Assembly (NCBI RefSeq): GCF_030705605.1
Contig: NZ_JAPCKK010000014.1
Location: forward strand, 186,001-250,000
Length of the DNA: 64,000 bases
Reading direction: 5' to 3'
Source of the DNA: Paenibacillus zeirhizosphaerae
Lineage (GTDB): Bacteria; Bacillota; Bacilli; Paenibacillales; Paenibacillaceae
The notes under the pieces are model-generated. The model was not told the origin of the DNA, searched no databases, and worked only from the letters and a program-made list of their open reading frames with translations. This document shows positions 44,450-54,921 of this stretch, piece by piece. A program made the position numbers and the translations under genes. Each line of letters starts with the position of its first letter. Within the stretch, counting starts at the first letter, position 1.

Positions 44450-45514
44450 TTAAACAACCGTAAATTGCTTGCTCGATTTCGTCAAAACCCGTATACCGTC
44501 AGCCGTGATCACAATATCATCCTCGATTCGTACACCACCGAGCCCCGGCAGGTAAATTCCAGGCTCGACCGTAACCACCATTCCCGGCTGGAGCACATCG
44601 TCACTCAGCTTGGAAAGACGCGTAGATTCATGAACCTCCATCCCCAAGCCATGGCCGGTGCTGTGGCCGAACTGGTCGCCGTAACCGTATTTGCTGATAA
44701 TATCCCGGGCAAGCGCATCGGCTTCGCGTCCGGTCATTCCCGCTTTGATATGTTCCAGAGCATGGAGCTGAGCCTCCAGTACGATATCATAGATTTCCTT
44801 TAACTGCGGCTGAAGATTACCGGTCGCTACCGTACGGGTCAAGTCCGAGCAATAGCCTTCCAGCAACGCACCAAAATCAAAGGTGATCAGCTCATCCTTC
44901 TGGATGACTTTTCCGCTAGCACGCCCATGCGGCATGGCCGAACGCTCACCTGAGGCCACAATGGTGTCGAACGAAGAAGACGTTGCCCCATGCTTGCGCA
45001 TGAAAAATTCAAGCTCTAGGTCCAGCTCCCGTTCTGTAACGCCTGGCTTGATGAACGGCAGGACGTGCGCGAACGCCGCATCTGCCAGATCGGCAGCACG
45101 CTGCATCACTTCGATTTCTCCATCATCCTTAATCATGCGCAGCTTCTCGATAATCCCCGCTACAGGAACCAGCTTAACCGATTCCAACTGCTCCGTATAG
45201 GTTCCATGCGTACCAAATGTAACATGATCCTGCTCAAAACCCAGCTCGTTAATCCGTTCGGATTGAAGCAGCTCCTTGACCGTTTCCATTACCTGCCCAG
45301 CATGCTCTATTACAGTAAAGCCCTTCGCTTCCTCAGAAGCCTGGGTCATATAACGGAAATCCGTCAGCAAAAAGCTCCCTGTGTCTGTAATGAGCACATA
45401 GCCGGACGATCCTGTAAATCCTGTCAAATAGCGCCGGTTTACAGGGCTTGCCACCAGCATGGCATGCAAATTCCGCTCTTCCATTGCCTGACGCAGTTTC
45501 AATACTCTCTCCAT
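44450..45514 (-). CDS. pepQ: Xaa-Pro dipeptidase family aminopeptidase (YqhT)
   Basis: This M24 metallopeptidase probably cleaves Xaa-Pro dipeptides or N-termini. The 354-residue product (ATG at 45514, GAGAGG upstream; the frame extends 28 codons back) has a creatinase-like N-domain and the dimetal ligands in TFDFGALLEGYCSDLTRT, GHSTGHGLGMEVHE, TVEPGIYLPG and VRIEDDIVI. It is operonic with efp, 72 bp apart. Proline-peptide turnover next to EF-P is a conserved pairing. Confidence 0.93.
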   Translation of the reverse strand: MERVLKLRQAMEERNLHAMLVASPVNRRYLTGFTGSSGYVLITDTGSFLLTDFRYMTQASEEAKGFTVIEHAGQVMETVKELLQSERINELGFEQDHVTFGTHGTYTEQLESVKLVPVAGIIEKLRMIKDDGEIEVMQRAADLADAAFAHVLPFIKPGVTERELDLELEFFMRKHGATSSSFDTIVASGERSAMPHGRASGKVIQKDELITFDFGALLEGYCSDLTRTVATGNLQPQLKEIYDIVLEAQLHALEHIKAGMTGREADALARDIISKYGYGDQFGHSTGHGLGMEVHESTRLSKLSDDVLQPGMVVTVEPGIYLPGLGGVRIEDDIVITADGIRVLTKSSKQFTVV

Positions 45515-45669
45515 CGGCCAGTCCTCTCTTTCACCTTGTCCAGTCATGCCTCCACCAACGTGATCGACACAGTTGAGCGGCAAATATGTCCAAAACAAGA
45601 AATCACCAAATGCTATTTTAACACAAGCTGCAGCCGCTTGAGAAGTTTTAGTTGCATCCGCCGGAAAGC

Positions 45670-46173
45670 TCAGGCATGCTCACGCACCCGATCATCCGTA
45701 AATTCAAACGCAACCGTGTAGCCGATAAAGAGTCCCCATAGCAAAAAGACGCAAAATTCAGAGACCAAAGAATCCCACGTCAGCTTCGTAACGGGCGGGA
45801 GCATGCCGAGGAGCGGGCCGGCCCACAAAAACAGCACTGCCCACCATACTGCACCGTAAATCATACCAGGGTAAGGCCCCTTCAACTTGCGCAGCACAGC
45901 CGTATAAAGAAAGGTTGCTGCCATAGAGAATAGGATAAAAACAAGCAAACCTGTCCAATGTCCTGCAGTGCTCTTCATGAACGAGTGCTTGAAAAAGGGT
46001 TCCGCTATAAAGCCCGGGAGGACAACGGTAAAATGCAGAATATAAAACAACCAGCGCACCAGTCCCCAAATCAATCCGGCAAAAAAACCAAGCTCAAGGG
46101 AAAACCGAAGTGGTGAAGTAAGCTGTTGGCCGTTCAAGCGCGGGCTGCGCTTGCCATTCGTTATTGAGCTCAT
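45670..46173 (-). CDS. yqhR: YqhR family membrane protein
   Basis: The 167-residue product has four hydrophobic helices (FFAGLIWGLVRWLFYIL; LLVFILFSMAATFLYTAVL; MIYGAVWWAVLFLWAGPLLGM; FCVFLLWGLFIGYTVAF). No catalytic motif. GGAGGATG precedes the ATG. Position matches B. subtilis yqhR; aroQ (yqhS), which lies between yqhR and yqhT there, is absent here. Function unknown. Confidence 0.82.
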   Translation of the reverse strand: MSSITNGKRSPRLNGQQLTSPLRFSLELGFFAGLIWGLVRWLFYILHFTVVLPGFIAEPFFKHSFMKSTAGHWTGLLVFILFSMAATFLYTAVLRKLKGPYPGMIYGAVWWAVLFLWAGPLLGMLPPVTKLTWDSLVSEFCVFLLWGLFIGYTVAFEFTDDRVREHA

Positions 46174-46420
46174 GGTGGCATCCTCCGCTTTCTGTGGCTT
46201 TTAAAATCGATTCTGTATTTCTAGTATGCACAATCCCCGGCTACTTCATAAAGAAAAAAGCCTATTCTTCCTCAACTAGAAATCAGCCGCAAAATTCGAT
46301 ACAATATAAAGGATCAAGATCATCTGACTAAAGGGTTGCCCAGCAGCGCTTTTTGCAGCATACACAATATTAATCAGGGAAATATTCAACAGTATTTTCC
46401 CGGAACGGAAGGTGAACCGG

Positions 46421-47413
46421 TTGTCTCAAACATCCAAGCCCGTCAGTTATGGGGGCCAGGCGGTTATCGAAGGTGTGATGTTCGGCGGCAAGCGAGTCAA
46501 TGTCACGGCGGTCCGCCGCAAGAACGGTGACATAACTTTTCTGGAGGTGCCCCGCCGGGATAGCTCACTGGTGAACAAACTTCGCAGGGTTCCACTCCTG
46601 CGCGGAATCGTAAGCATTATCGATGCCAGCGCCAAAGGCACGAAGCATTTAAACTATTCGGCCGATGCTTATGCCGAAGACGAAATGAACCCGGAAGAAC
46701 GGGCCGCACAGCAGGAGAAGGAGGATTCCAAGTGGAGCCTGAGCATGATCATCGGTGTTGCCGCCATCGGAATTCTGTCGTTCCTGTTCGGTAAGCTGGT
46801 GCTTACGCTTGTGCCTGTCGTCGTAGAGGATTTTCTGTTCGGCGATCTGTTCACAAGTCAAATCGGCCATAATCTGGCCGAAGGTGTGATCAAGCTGATC
46901 CTGCTGCTCGCCTATCTGTGGGGAATTTCCCAGACGCCAATGATCAAAAGGCTGTTCCAGTACCATGGAGCGGAACACAAAGTCATCAGCGCTTATGAGG
47001 CGGGGGTCGAGCTGACGCCAGAGAATGTGCAGAAGTTCAGCCGGCTTCATTATCGCTGCGGCAGCAGCTTTATTATGCTGACGGTCATTATCGGCGTTAT
47101 CGTATATTCTTTATTCACTTATGAAAATATATGGGAACGCATGGGCCAGCGTATTATCCTGCTCCCGGTCGTACTGGGCCTCTCTTTCGAGTTTCTCAAG
47201 TTGACGAATTCGCTGCGTGACGTCCCCGTGCTCCGTTATTTGGGTTATCCTGGTTTGTGGCTTCAGCTTCTGACAACGAAAGAACCGAGCAATGATCAAG
47301 TGGAGGTGTCCATCGCTTCTTTCCAACGGATGCTTTCCCTTGAAGCTGCACTGGAGAAAGCTCCCGTAGAGGAAATGTTGAATAGCCCGTCTCTTGATCC
47401 TGTGAAAGGATGA
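46421..47413 (+). CDS. yqhQ: DUF1385 membrane protein YqhQ
   Basis: The 330-residue product starts at TTG (46421) with GGAAGGTG upstream, in preference to GTG at 46412. It has the family opening SYGGQAVIEGVMFGGKR, a long membrane segment near 110-140, and the signature FQYHGAEHKVISAYE followed by HYRCGSSFIML. Later helices span about 215-260. Function unknown. It is broadly conserved in Firmicutes. It precedes the yqhP-like gene by 7 bp. Confidence 0.9.
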   Translation: MSQTSKPVSYGGQAVIEGVMFGGKRVNVTAVRRKNGDITFLEVPRRDSSLVNKLRRVPLLRGIVSIIDASAKGTKHLNYSADAYAEDEMNPEERAAQQEKEDSKWSLSMIIGVAAIGILSFLFGKLVLTLVPVVVEDFLFGDLFTSQIGHNLAEGVIKLILLLAYLWGISQTPMIKRLFQYHGAEHKVISAYEAGVELTPENVQKFSRLHYRCGSSFIMLTVIIGVIVYSLFTYENIWERMGQRIILLPVVLGLSFEFLKLTNSLRDVPVLRYLGYPGLWLQLLTTKEPSNDQVEVSIASFQRMLSLEAALEKAPVEEMLNSPSLDPVKG

Positions 47414-47420
47414 GATCATT

Positions 47421-47741
47421 ATGAACAAACAGGCAATCGTATTTTGGGGGTTCATCGCTCTGGCCGTTTTGGGAATGGCAGCCTCCATCATCCGCGGGGA
47501 TTACAGCACGCTGAGCGTACTGCTCATTCCATTGATCGTTTTCGGCGTTGTGCTGCTGCTGTACAAATTCCCTCCTCGCCGAGGCGTTAAAACTCCAAAA
47601 ATCAAACCGTCTGCGAAAACGATGGCGAAGACCACCGGAGGCCGCAAGCAGACATCTGCCAAGAAGCGTAAGGAATATCCTTTCTACGTTATTGAAGGCC
47701 AGAAGGGAAAAAATAACGACGATATGCCCAAATATCATTAA
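47421..47741 (+). CDS. YqhP-like small membrane protein
   Basis: The 106-residue product has two N-terminal membrane helices (IVFWGFIALAVLGMAASII; LSVLLIPLIVFGVVLLLY) and a very basic C-terminal half (KTPKIKPSAKTMAKTTGGRK). AAAGGATG precedes the ATG. It is operonic with yqhQ. The yqhP label comes from position and topology. Function unknown. Confidence 0.75.
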   Translation: MNKQAIVFWGFIALAVLGMAASIIRGDYSTLSVLLIPLIVFGVVLLLYKFPPRRGVKTPKIKPSAKTMAKTTGGRKQTSAKKRKEYPFYVIEGQKGKNNDDMPKYH

Positions 47742-47753
47742 CCTGCCTAAACC

Positions 47754-47795
47754 AAAAAAGCACCTGACCCTTTATGAGTGGTCAGGTGCTTTTTT
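47754..47795. terminator. bidirectional terminator
   Basis: A perfect 16-pair stem including the A and T runs (AAAAAAGCACCTGACC with its complement) serves both the yqhQ-yqhP transcript and the converging patatin gene. Confidence 0.95.
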
Positions 47796-47813
47796 AATTT
47801 CCCGCTATTTCAA

Positions 47814-48797
47814 TTATTTCAATACTAGGACCCGTTCTTTTTGGAGCTTGAGTTTGTTGAACTGCATCTGATAGGAAGCGATGCTCCAATTTCGAAAAAA
47901 ATCATGGCCCGCCTGCAGACCGGAAGCGTACAGCAGCTCGCTCTGCTCCGCGGTAATGTCAAATTGGGTAGTCCGGATCCCGAGCGTTGGGATTTTCACG
48001 GTACGGAAGCGGTTCTCCTGCTCGATATAACGCTCGTCATGTGCTGACAGCATCGTATCAATAATGGCCTGCAGCATACTTAGCGGACCACGAATAAAGG
48101 AGGTTTTGGTCTTGTTTTTTCCAACCATTTGGAAACCGACCGTCGGGATAACGTCAGAAGGCCTGCCCGTCCATTCCTGGTCAAACAGCCACAAGGGCAA
48201 ATTGCTGAGCATGGCCCCATCTACAATAAAAACAAACTGTCCCGCAAAAGGCTTGCCCTTTGCCTTTTTGGCATCCATACGCAGCATCACCGGATCGAAA
48301 AAATAAGGGATGCTTGTACTCATGCGGATGGCTTTGGCAATTTCGAATGAAGATGGTTCCACATTATAACGCTCCATATCATCCGGCAGCACCATAATTC
48401 GCCCGTTGGTAATATCAGATGCTGTTAAACGCAGCTTGCCTGGCGGAAGATCGCCAAAACGCCGGATACCCTTCGCTAGTAACAGTTCTCTGACCCAATG
48501 CTCCAGCGCCTCACCCGAATAAAGCCCTTTCTTCAACCAGATCCTCACGGCTGGTCCAATCCATTTCACGTTAAAAAGAGGAGATCGGTGAAGCAGACTG
48601 ACGAAAGGAGTCGCTTCAATGACCTCCTTCATCTCCTGCCCCGTATAACCCGCCGCAATCAAAGAAGCTACGATAGCCCCGGAAGAGGTTCCAGCGACCC
48701 GATTAAATATAACTCCGTTTTGTTCGGCCGCTTTGACGGCCCCAGCCAGAGATATGCCTTTCATTCCTCCGCCTTGAAACACAGCATTAATCAGCAT
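47814..48797 (-). CDS. yqhO: patatin-like phospholipase (YqhO)
   Basis: This is a predicted serine acyl hydrolase of the patatin family. The 327-residue product has the oxyanion loop GGGMKG (9-14), nucleophile S38 in GTSSG and catalytic D193 in VDGAMLSNLPL. ATG at 48797 lies nine bases after a GGGGG ribosome site; two TTG codons upstream are too close. B. subtilis yqhO has the same place next to mntR. Confidence 0.9.
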   Translation of the reverse strand: MLINAVFQGGGMKGISLAGAVKAAEQNGVIFNRVAGTSSGAIVASLIAAGYTGQEMKEVIEATPFVSLLHRSPLFNVKWIGPAVRIWLKKGLYSGEALEHWVRELLLAKGIRRFGDLPPGKLRLTASDITNGRIMVLPDDMERYNVEPSSFEIAKAIRMSTSIPYFFDPVMLRMDAKKAKGKPFAGQFVFIVDGAMLSNLPLWLFDQEWTGRPSDVIPTVGFQMVGKNKTKTSFIRGPLSMLQAIIDTMLSAHDERYIEQENRFRTVKIPTLGIRTTQFDITAEQSELLYASGLQAGHDFFRNWSIASYQMQFNKLKLQKERVLVLK

Positions 48798-48877
48798 ATG
48801 CAACAACCCCCGTTCTCCGAGCAGTTGACAATCACCTTACACTGCTTATGTATGAGCACGGGGGCTGATTTATGACT

Positions 48878-50458
48878 TTATTCGTGATAATAAGACTGCA
48901 AAAGTGAAATGAGTCCGAGCGGGTTTTTGCGCAAATATTGTGCACTGAAGAAAATGTCGCCTTTAACCTCGGTATAATTCTCGTTCCATTGCAACTGATC
49001 AATAATCTGCTGCGCCGTCTGCCAGCCCTGCTCGGAGGTTCCGAGCTTGTACGGGGAATGACCGACATACAGCTTCACGTTTGTTCCCTCTACTTCGTCA
49101 GACCACCAGGAAACCAGCTTATCGTAGGCAGCCGCCGTATAACCGATGCTCCAGTAGATTTGAGGCGCGACGTAGTCCACCCAGTCTTCCTTGATCCATT
49201 TCCGGACGTCGGCATAGGTTGTGCCGTAGGCTGTGACCCCTGCACGTGTGTCGGAACCTGTAATGTCATCCGCTTTGTTGCGCCATACCCCAAACGGACT
49301 GATACCGAATTGCAAATCCGGGTTGGCAGCATGAACCGCTGCTCCAAGTTCCTGGACAAAACGATTGGTATTATCTCTGCGCCAGTCCCCTTTATTCAGA
49401 CCTCCATCATTATAAGATGCATAAGCCGAGTCATCGTTAAAGGTCCCGCTGTAGGGATAAAAGTAATCATCCAGATGCACACCGTCAATATCGTACTGAT
49501 TCACGACCTCCATAATGTCATCGATGATCTGCTGCCTTGCCGCGGGAATACCTGGATTGATATAAAGCTGGGCCCCTGTATTCACAATCCAGTCGGGATG
49601 CTGGACAGCCACATGATTATCCGCAAGCCCGGCCGAACTGGCGGATGTGTTCGCCCGGAACGGGTTGAACCATGCGTGAAACTCCATCCCGCGTTTGTGT
49701 GTCTCTTCAATCATAAAAGCAAGGGGATCATATCCCGGAGATTTGCCCTGCACATTGGTCAAGTATTTGCTCCAAGGCACCGTATTGGACGGATAGATCG
49801 CGTCCGCGCTTGCCCTAACCTGAACAAAAACAGCGTTGATCCCCATACCAGCCAGATCATCCAGCATGCTGGAAAATTCCTGCTGTTGAGCTGATACACT
49901 GTTCTTCGTCGACGGCCAGTCTCCATTGACAGTGGATACCCAGGCCCCTCTCATTGACTCAGAAGCGCTGACCTCGTCCCCTGTTTCTGCCGGCTCCCCC
50001 GGAGCTGGAGCGCTTGCTCCGCTTAACAACGTTATCGTCCTTGCGGAACGATCCCAGTTGACTTCCAATCCCAATTGTTCACCGATAAAACGAAGCGGCA
50101 CCATGACCCTGCCGTTTCTCATTTCTACCGAGCTGTCTAGCTGCACAGTCGCTCCGTCAACCAGTGCCGAACCTGCGCCAGTCGTCATGGAGAGCATCTT
50201 GCCATTGCCGTTAATCGTAACGGTGGACGTAGGCTGGGACCACGCCACCTGTGCGCTCAGCCCTTGGCTAATCACACGCAGCGGCACCATTGTAACATTG
50301 TCAGTCTGCTTTATGTACGGTGATACGTCCGTTTCAAGCGCCGCTCCATCCAGATAGATCGTGATGTCCTTGGACGGGGTCGCCAGCACCTGCCAAGCCC
50401 CTGACTGTAATGTCAGCACAACCAGTAAACTCATGATCAACCACTTAAAACGTTTCAT
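48878..50458 (-). CDS. secreted GHL10-type glycoside hydrolase-like protein with stalk domains
   Basis: The 526-residue product has a signal peptide (about 1-27), a copper-amine-oxidase-like N-domain in two half-repeats (MVPLRVISQGL and MVPLRFIGEQLGLEVNW, about 30-145), a short Pro/Glu linker, and a GHL10/DUF187 barrel from MRGAWVSTVNGDWP to the end. Acidic motifs IDGVHLDDYFYPY and VDYVAPQIYWS are typical. The family is thought to act on cell-wall glycans. Substrate unknown. GGAGG precedes the ATG. Confidence 0.88.
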   Translation of the reverse strand: MKRFKWLIMSLLVVLTLQSGAWQVLATPSKDITIYLDGAALETDVSPYIKQTDNVTMVPLRVISQGLSAQVAWSQPTSTVTINGNGKMLSMTTGAGSALVDGATVQLDSSVEMRNGRVMVPLRFIGEQLGLEVNWDRSARTITLLSGASAPAPGEPAETGDEVSASESMRGAWVSTVNGDWPSTKNSVSAQQQEFSSMLDDLAGMGINAVFVQVRASADAIYPSNTVPWSKYLTNVQGKSPGYDPLAFMIEETHKRGMEFHAWFNPFRANTSASSAGLADNHVAVQHPDWIVNTGAQLYINPGIPAARQQIIDDIMEVVNQYDIDGVHLDDYFYPYSGTFNDDSAYASYNDGGLNKGDWRRDNTNRFVQELGAAVHAANPDLQFGISPFGVWRNKADDITGSDTRAGVTAYGTTYADVRKWIKEDWVDYVAPQIYWSIGYTAAAYDKLVSWWSDEVEGTNVKLYVGHSPYKLGTSEQGWQTAQQIIDQLQWNENYTEVKGDIFFSAQYLRKNPLGLISLLQSYYHE

Positions 50459-50577
50459 TTTTCGAGAACCTCCAAAAGCTTGTCTTCTCCCTTTTTCACG
50501 CTATATATATGCAGCGCTCTCTATTTATATAATGGATAGACGTAATTTGGCCCAGGATGTTGCGCCGTCAGCAAATT

Positions 50578-50606
50578 AAAAAGCATCTGCCCTTGCGGAC
50601 GGATGC
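50578..50606 (-). terminator. terminator of mntR
   Basis: GCATC-CGTCC and GGGCA-GATGC pair around a GCAA loop, followed by TTTTT, just past the mntR stop. Confidence 0.85.
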
Positions 50607-50610
50607 CCGA

Positions 50611-51036
50611 TTAAGATTCTCCAGCCGTTTCCTTCTGAAGGTCGCGAAGCTGCTGCAGCCTGCTCTCATCCCGCTCGAAATACTCGACAAGTGTTTCAAT
50701 ACAAGTGATGGAATTCCAGCTCAAATGATGCTCGATGCCTTCCACATCTTTGTAAATATGCTCATCGCTAACCCCGATCATACCGAGAAACTGTTCAAGG
50801 AGATGGTGGCGGTCCACCAGACGTTTGCCGACCTTTTTCCCTTTCGGGGTAAGGATCAGCCCTCTGTATTTTTCATAAACCAGATACTCGTCCTTGTCCA
50901 GCTTTTGAATCATTTTGGTGACAGAAGAAGGGTGGACCTCAAGTCCTTCCGCAATATCCGATACACGGGCATAACCCTTCTCATCAATCAGTTTGTAAAT
51001 CCTCTCCAGGTAATCCTCCATGCTTGGCGTTGGCAT
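50611..51036 (-). CDS. mntR: manganese transport regulator MntR
   Basis: This is a DtxR-family Mn(II) repressor of manganese uptake. The 141-residue product has the winged helix ([21 protein letters not shown]) and metal-site residues in [13 protein letters not shown] and [11 protein letters not shown]. The first-helix motif [16 protein letters not shown] matches B. subtilis MntR (D8 type). It is next to yqhO by conserved synteny, though the GHL10 gene intervenes. Confidence 0.93.
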   Translation of the reverse strand: MPTPSMEDYLERIYKLIDEKGYARVSDIAEGLEVHPSSVTKMIQKLDKDEYLVYEKYRGLILTPKGKKVGKRLVDRHHLLEQFLGMIGVSDEHIYKDVEGIEHHLSWNSITCIETLVEYFERDESRLQQLRDLQKETAGES

Positions 51037-51184
51037 CTGCTTCCCTCATTTCTATTATTCCAACCATCGCTGTCCGCCATATGACTGTTTAAATAATGAT
51101 ACATGTTCTCATTACCCATTGGCAAGTCCCGTCCAGTTCCCCCCTTGTATTTCCACGTTTGGGCGATTCATACGACGGAACAGC

Positions 51185-51217
51185 AAAACGCCCTGCGTGA
51201 GCTGATCACAGAGCGTA
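51185..51217 (-). terminator. possible terminator of ccdA
   Basis: An imperfect hairpin (ACGC-CTG-TGA with TCA-CAG-GCGT) followed by TTTTG lies 35 bp past the ccdA stop. The rest of 51037-51251 shows nothing I can name; the mntR promoter must be here. Confidence 0.4.
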
Positions 51218-51251
51218 TTTTGAATATTTACTAAAAATTGTAATCTATATT

Positions 51252-51998
51252 TCACATAAGCCATTCCGGATTAAACCGCTGCAAATACAAAGATAATTGG
51301 CTCCAATGATCCGTCAGCAGGAGAATACCGGTGGCCAGCAGCATCACCCCACCGAGCTTCATCAGTACCGCGCTGTACCGGGATTTGGGCTTCATATTCC
51401 CCGCATAGAAGGCAAGAACGAAGAACGGAATCGCGAAACCTGCCGCATAACCGGTTACCAGCGAGAACCAGGTATTGTGCTCAACGGCAGCCAAAGCGAT
51501 AATCGCCGTAAGCATGGGACCGATGCAAGGAGACCATCCTGCCGCAAAACCGATCCCGACGGCAAAGGATCTGATATAGCCGACTTGTGTACGGGCCGTG
51601 GACATACGGTAGTCTTTCATTAAGGTTATAGGCTTCAGCCACCCGAGCGCAATAAGCCCCATGACCATCATCAGCAGGGAAGAAATCAGACGAAGCCCAT
51701 CCTTGTGCATCTGAAACCAATACCCGAGCAGCCCTGCACCCGCGCCAAGAGAATAAAAAACTGCCGAGAAGCCCATTACAAAAGCTAGGGTATGTGTAAT
51801 GGCACGCAGGCGACGCTCTTGGGACACTTGATGATCCACCGATGACGTGAAATTCAGTCCTGTAATATAAGACAGATAAGCAGGATATAACGGAAGACTG
51901 CAGGGAGAAGCAAACGAAACGAGCCCTGCCGCAAATGCTACGCCAATATGGATATCCAGAAGGTTCACCCCGCTTGTATACTCACTTAATGTGAGCAT
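51252..51998 (-). CDS. ccdA: CcdA family cytochrome c biogenesis protein
   Basis: CcdA passes electrons across the membrane to extracytoplasmic thiol-disulfide proteins; in Bacillus it serves cytochrome c maturation and spore cortex synthesis (via StoA). The 248-residue product has six membrane helices, with the redox cysteines in SFASPCSLPLYPAYLSY (first helix) and GWSPCIGPMLTAI (fourth). The start is ATG with AGGAT upstream; an in-frame GTG 10 codons on is an alternative. It stands alone between mntR and metG. Confidence 0.92.
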   Translation of the reverse strand: MLTLSEYTSGVNLLDIHIGVAFAAGLVSFASPCSLPLYPAYLSYITGLNFTSSVDHQVSQERRLRAITHTLAFVMGFSAVFYSLGAGAGLLGYWFQMHKDGLRLISSLLMMVMGLIALGWLKPITLMKDYRMSTARTQVGYIRSFAVGIGFAAGWSPCIGPMLTAIIALAAVEHNTWFSLVTGYAAGFAIPFFVLAFYAGNMKPKSRYSAVLMKLGGVMLLATGILLLTDHWSQLSLYLQRFNPEWLM

Positions 51999-52045
51999 AC
52001 GCTATCCTGTCACTGAATATGAGCCTCAAACCTATTGCACAACCC

Positions 52046-52076
52046 AAAAAAACCGGAAGCCACTTCTGGCTTCCGG
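52046..52076 (-). terminator. terminator of metG
   Basis: CCGGAAGCC and GGCTTCCGG form a perfect nine-pair stem, followed by seven T residues, directly after the metG stop. Confidence 0.92.
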
Positions 52077-52082
52077 CAACAA

Positions 52083-54460
<2,378 letters not shown>

Positions 54461-54466
54461 AACCAA

Positions 54467-54495
54467 AATATATCTAAGCAATGAAGCTCTGTCAA
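54467..54495 (-). promoter_or_regulatory. sigma-A promoter of the metG T-box transcript
   Basis: TTGACA (54490-54495) and TATATT (54467-54472) are 17 bp apart. The -35 overlaps the last codons of yidD. Confidence 0.8.
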
Positions 54496-54797
54496 GTTTC
54501 GTCGTCATTCTCGGAGGAGGGTCTGTCCCTCCTGCTGCTCCGCGCTCTTCCGTTTATCCGGGCGGTAGGCACGGGATCAAGTCCTCCGGGATGAAAAGGA
54601 TGGCATTTGCATATTCGTTTCGCCGCCAGCCAAGAGCCGTGAACAGGACCGTGAACCTCGATGGCCTCAAGCGCATACGCTGAGCATGTCGGGTAAAAAC
54701 GGCAGGTCGGAGGCTTTAACGGGGAAATTACACGTCGATAGAAACGAATCGGTCCCTGCGCGATCCTACGGGCCAGCATTCCTTTTCCGCCTGCCAT
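54492..54797 (-). CDS. yidD: membrane protein insertion efficiency factor YidD
   Basis: YidD assists YidC-dependent membrane insertion at the inner face of the membrane. The 101-residue product has the family core [34 protein letters not shown] and [13 protein letters not shown] with its conserved cysteines, and an amphipathic N-terminus. AGGAGG precedes the ATG. The basic tail after residue 80 is longer than usual. Confidence 0.93.
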   Translation of the reverse strand: MAGGKGMLARRIAQGPIRFYRRVISPLKPPTCRFYPTCSAYALEAIEVHGPVHGSWLAAKRICKCHPFHPGGLDPVPTARINGRARSSRRDRPSSENDDET

Positions 54798-54828
54798 AAT
54801 CTTCCTCCTATATCATATGTTTCATGCA

Positions 54829-54878
54829 AGAAAAGCGCCCCGGGCGAGTTCAATTTGCGAACTCCTTCCCAGGACGCC
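54829..54878 (-). terminator. terminator of the stalk/PKD-like protein gene
   Basis: A long mismatched stem (GCGTCCTGGG...GAGTTC with GAACTC...CCCGGGGCGC) is followed by TTTTCTT, 45 bp past the stop. Confidence 0.8.
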
Positions 54879-54921
54879 TTTACAAGCTGTAAAAAGTGAC
54901 TTTTTAACGGTGGATGCTTGC

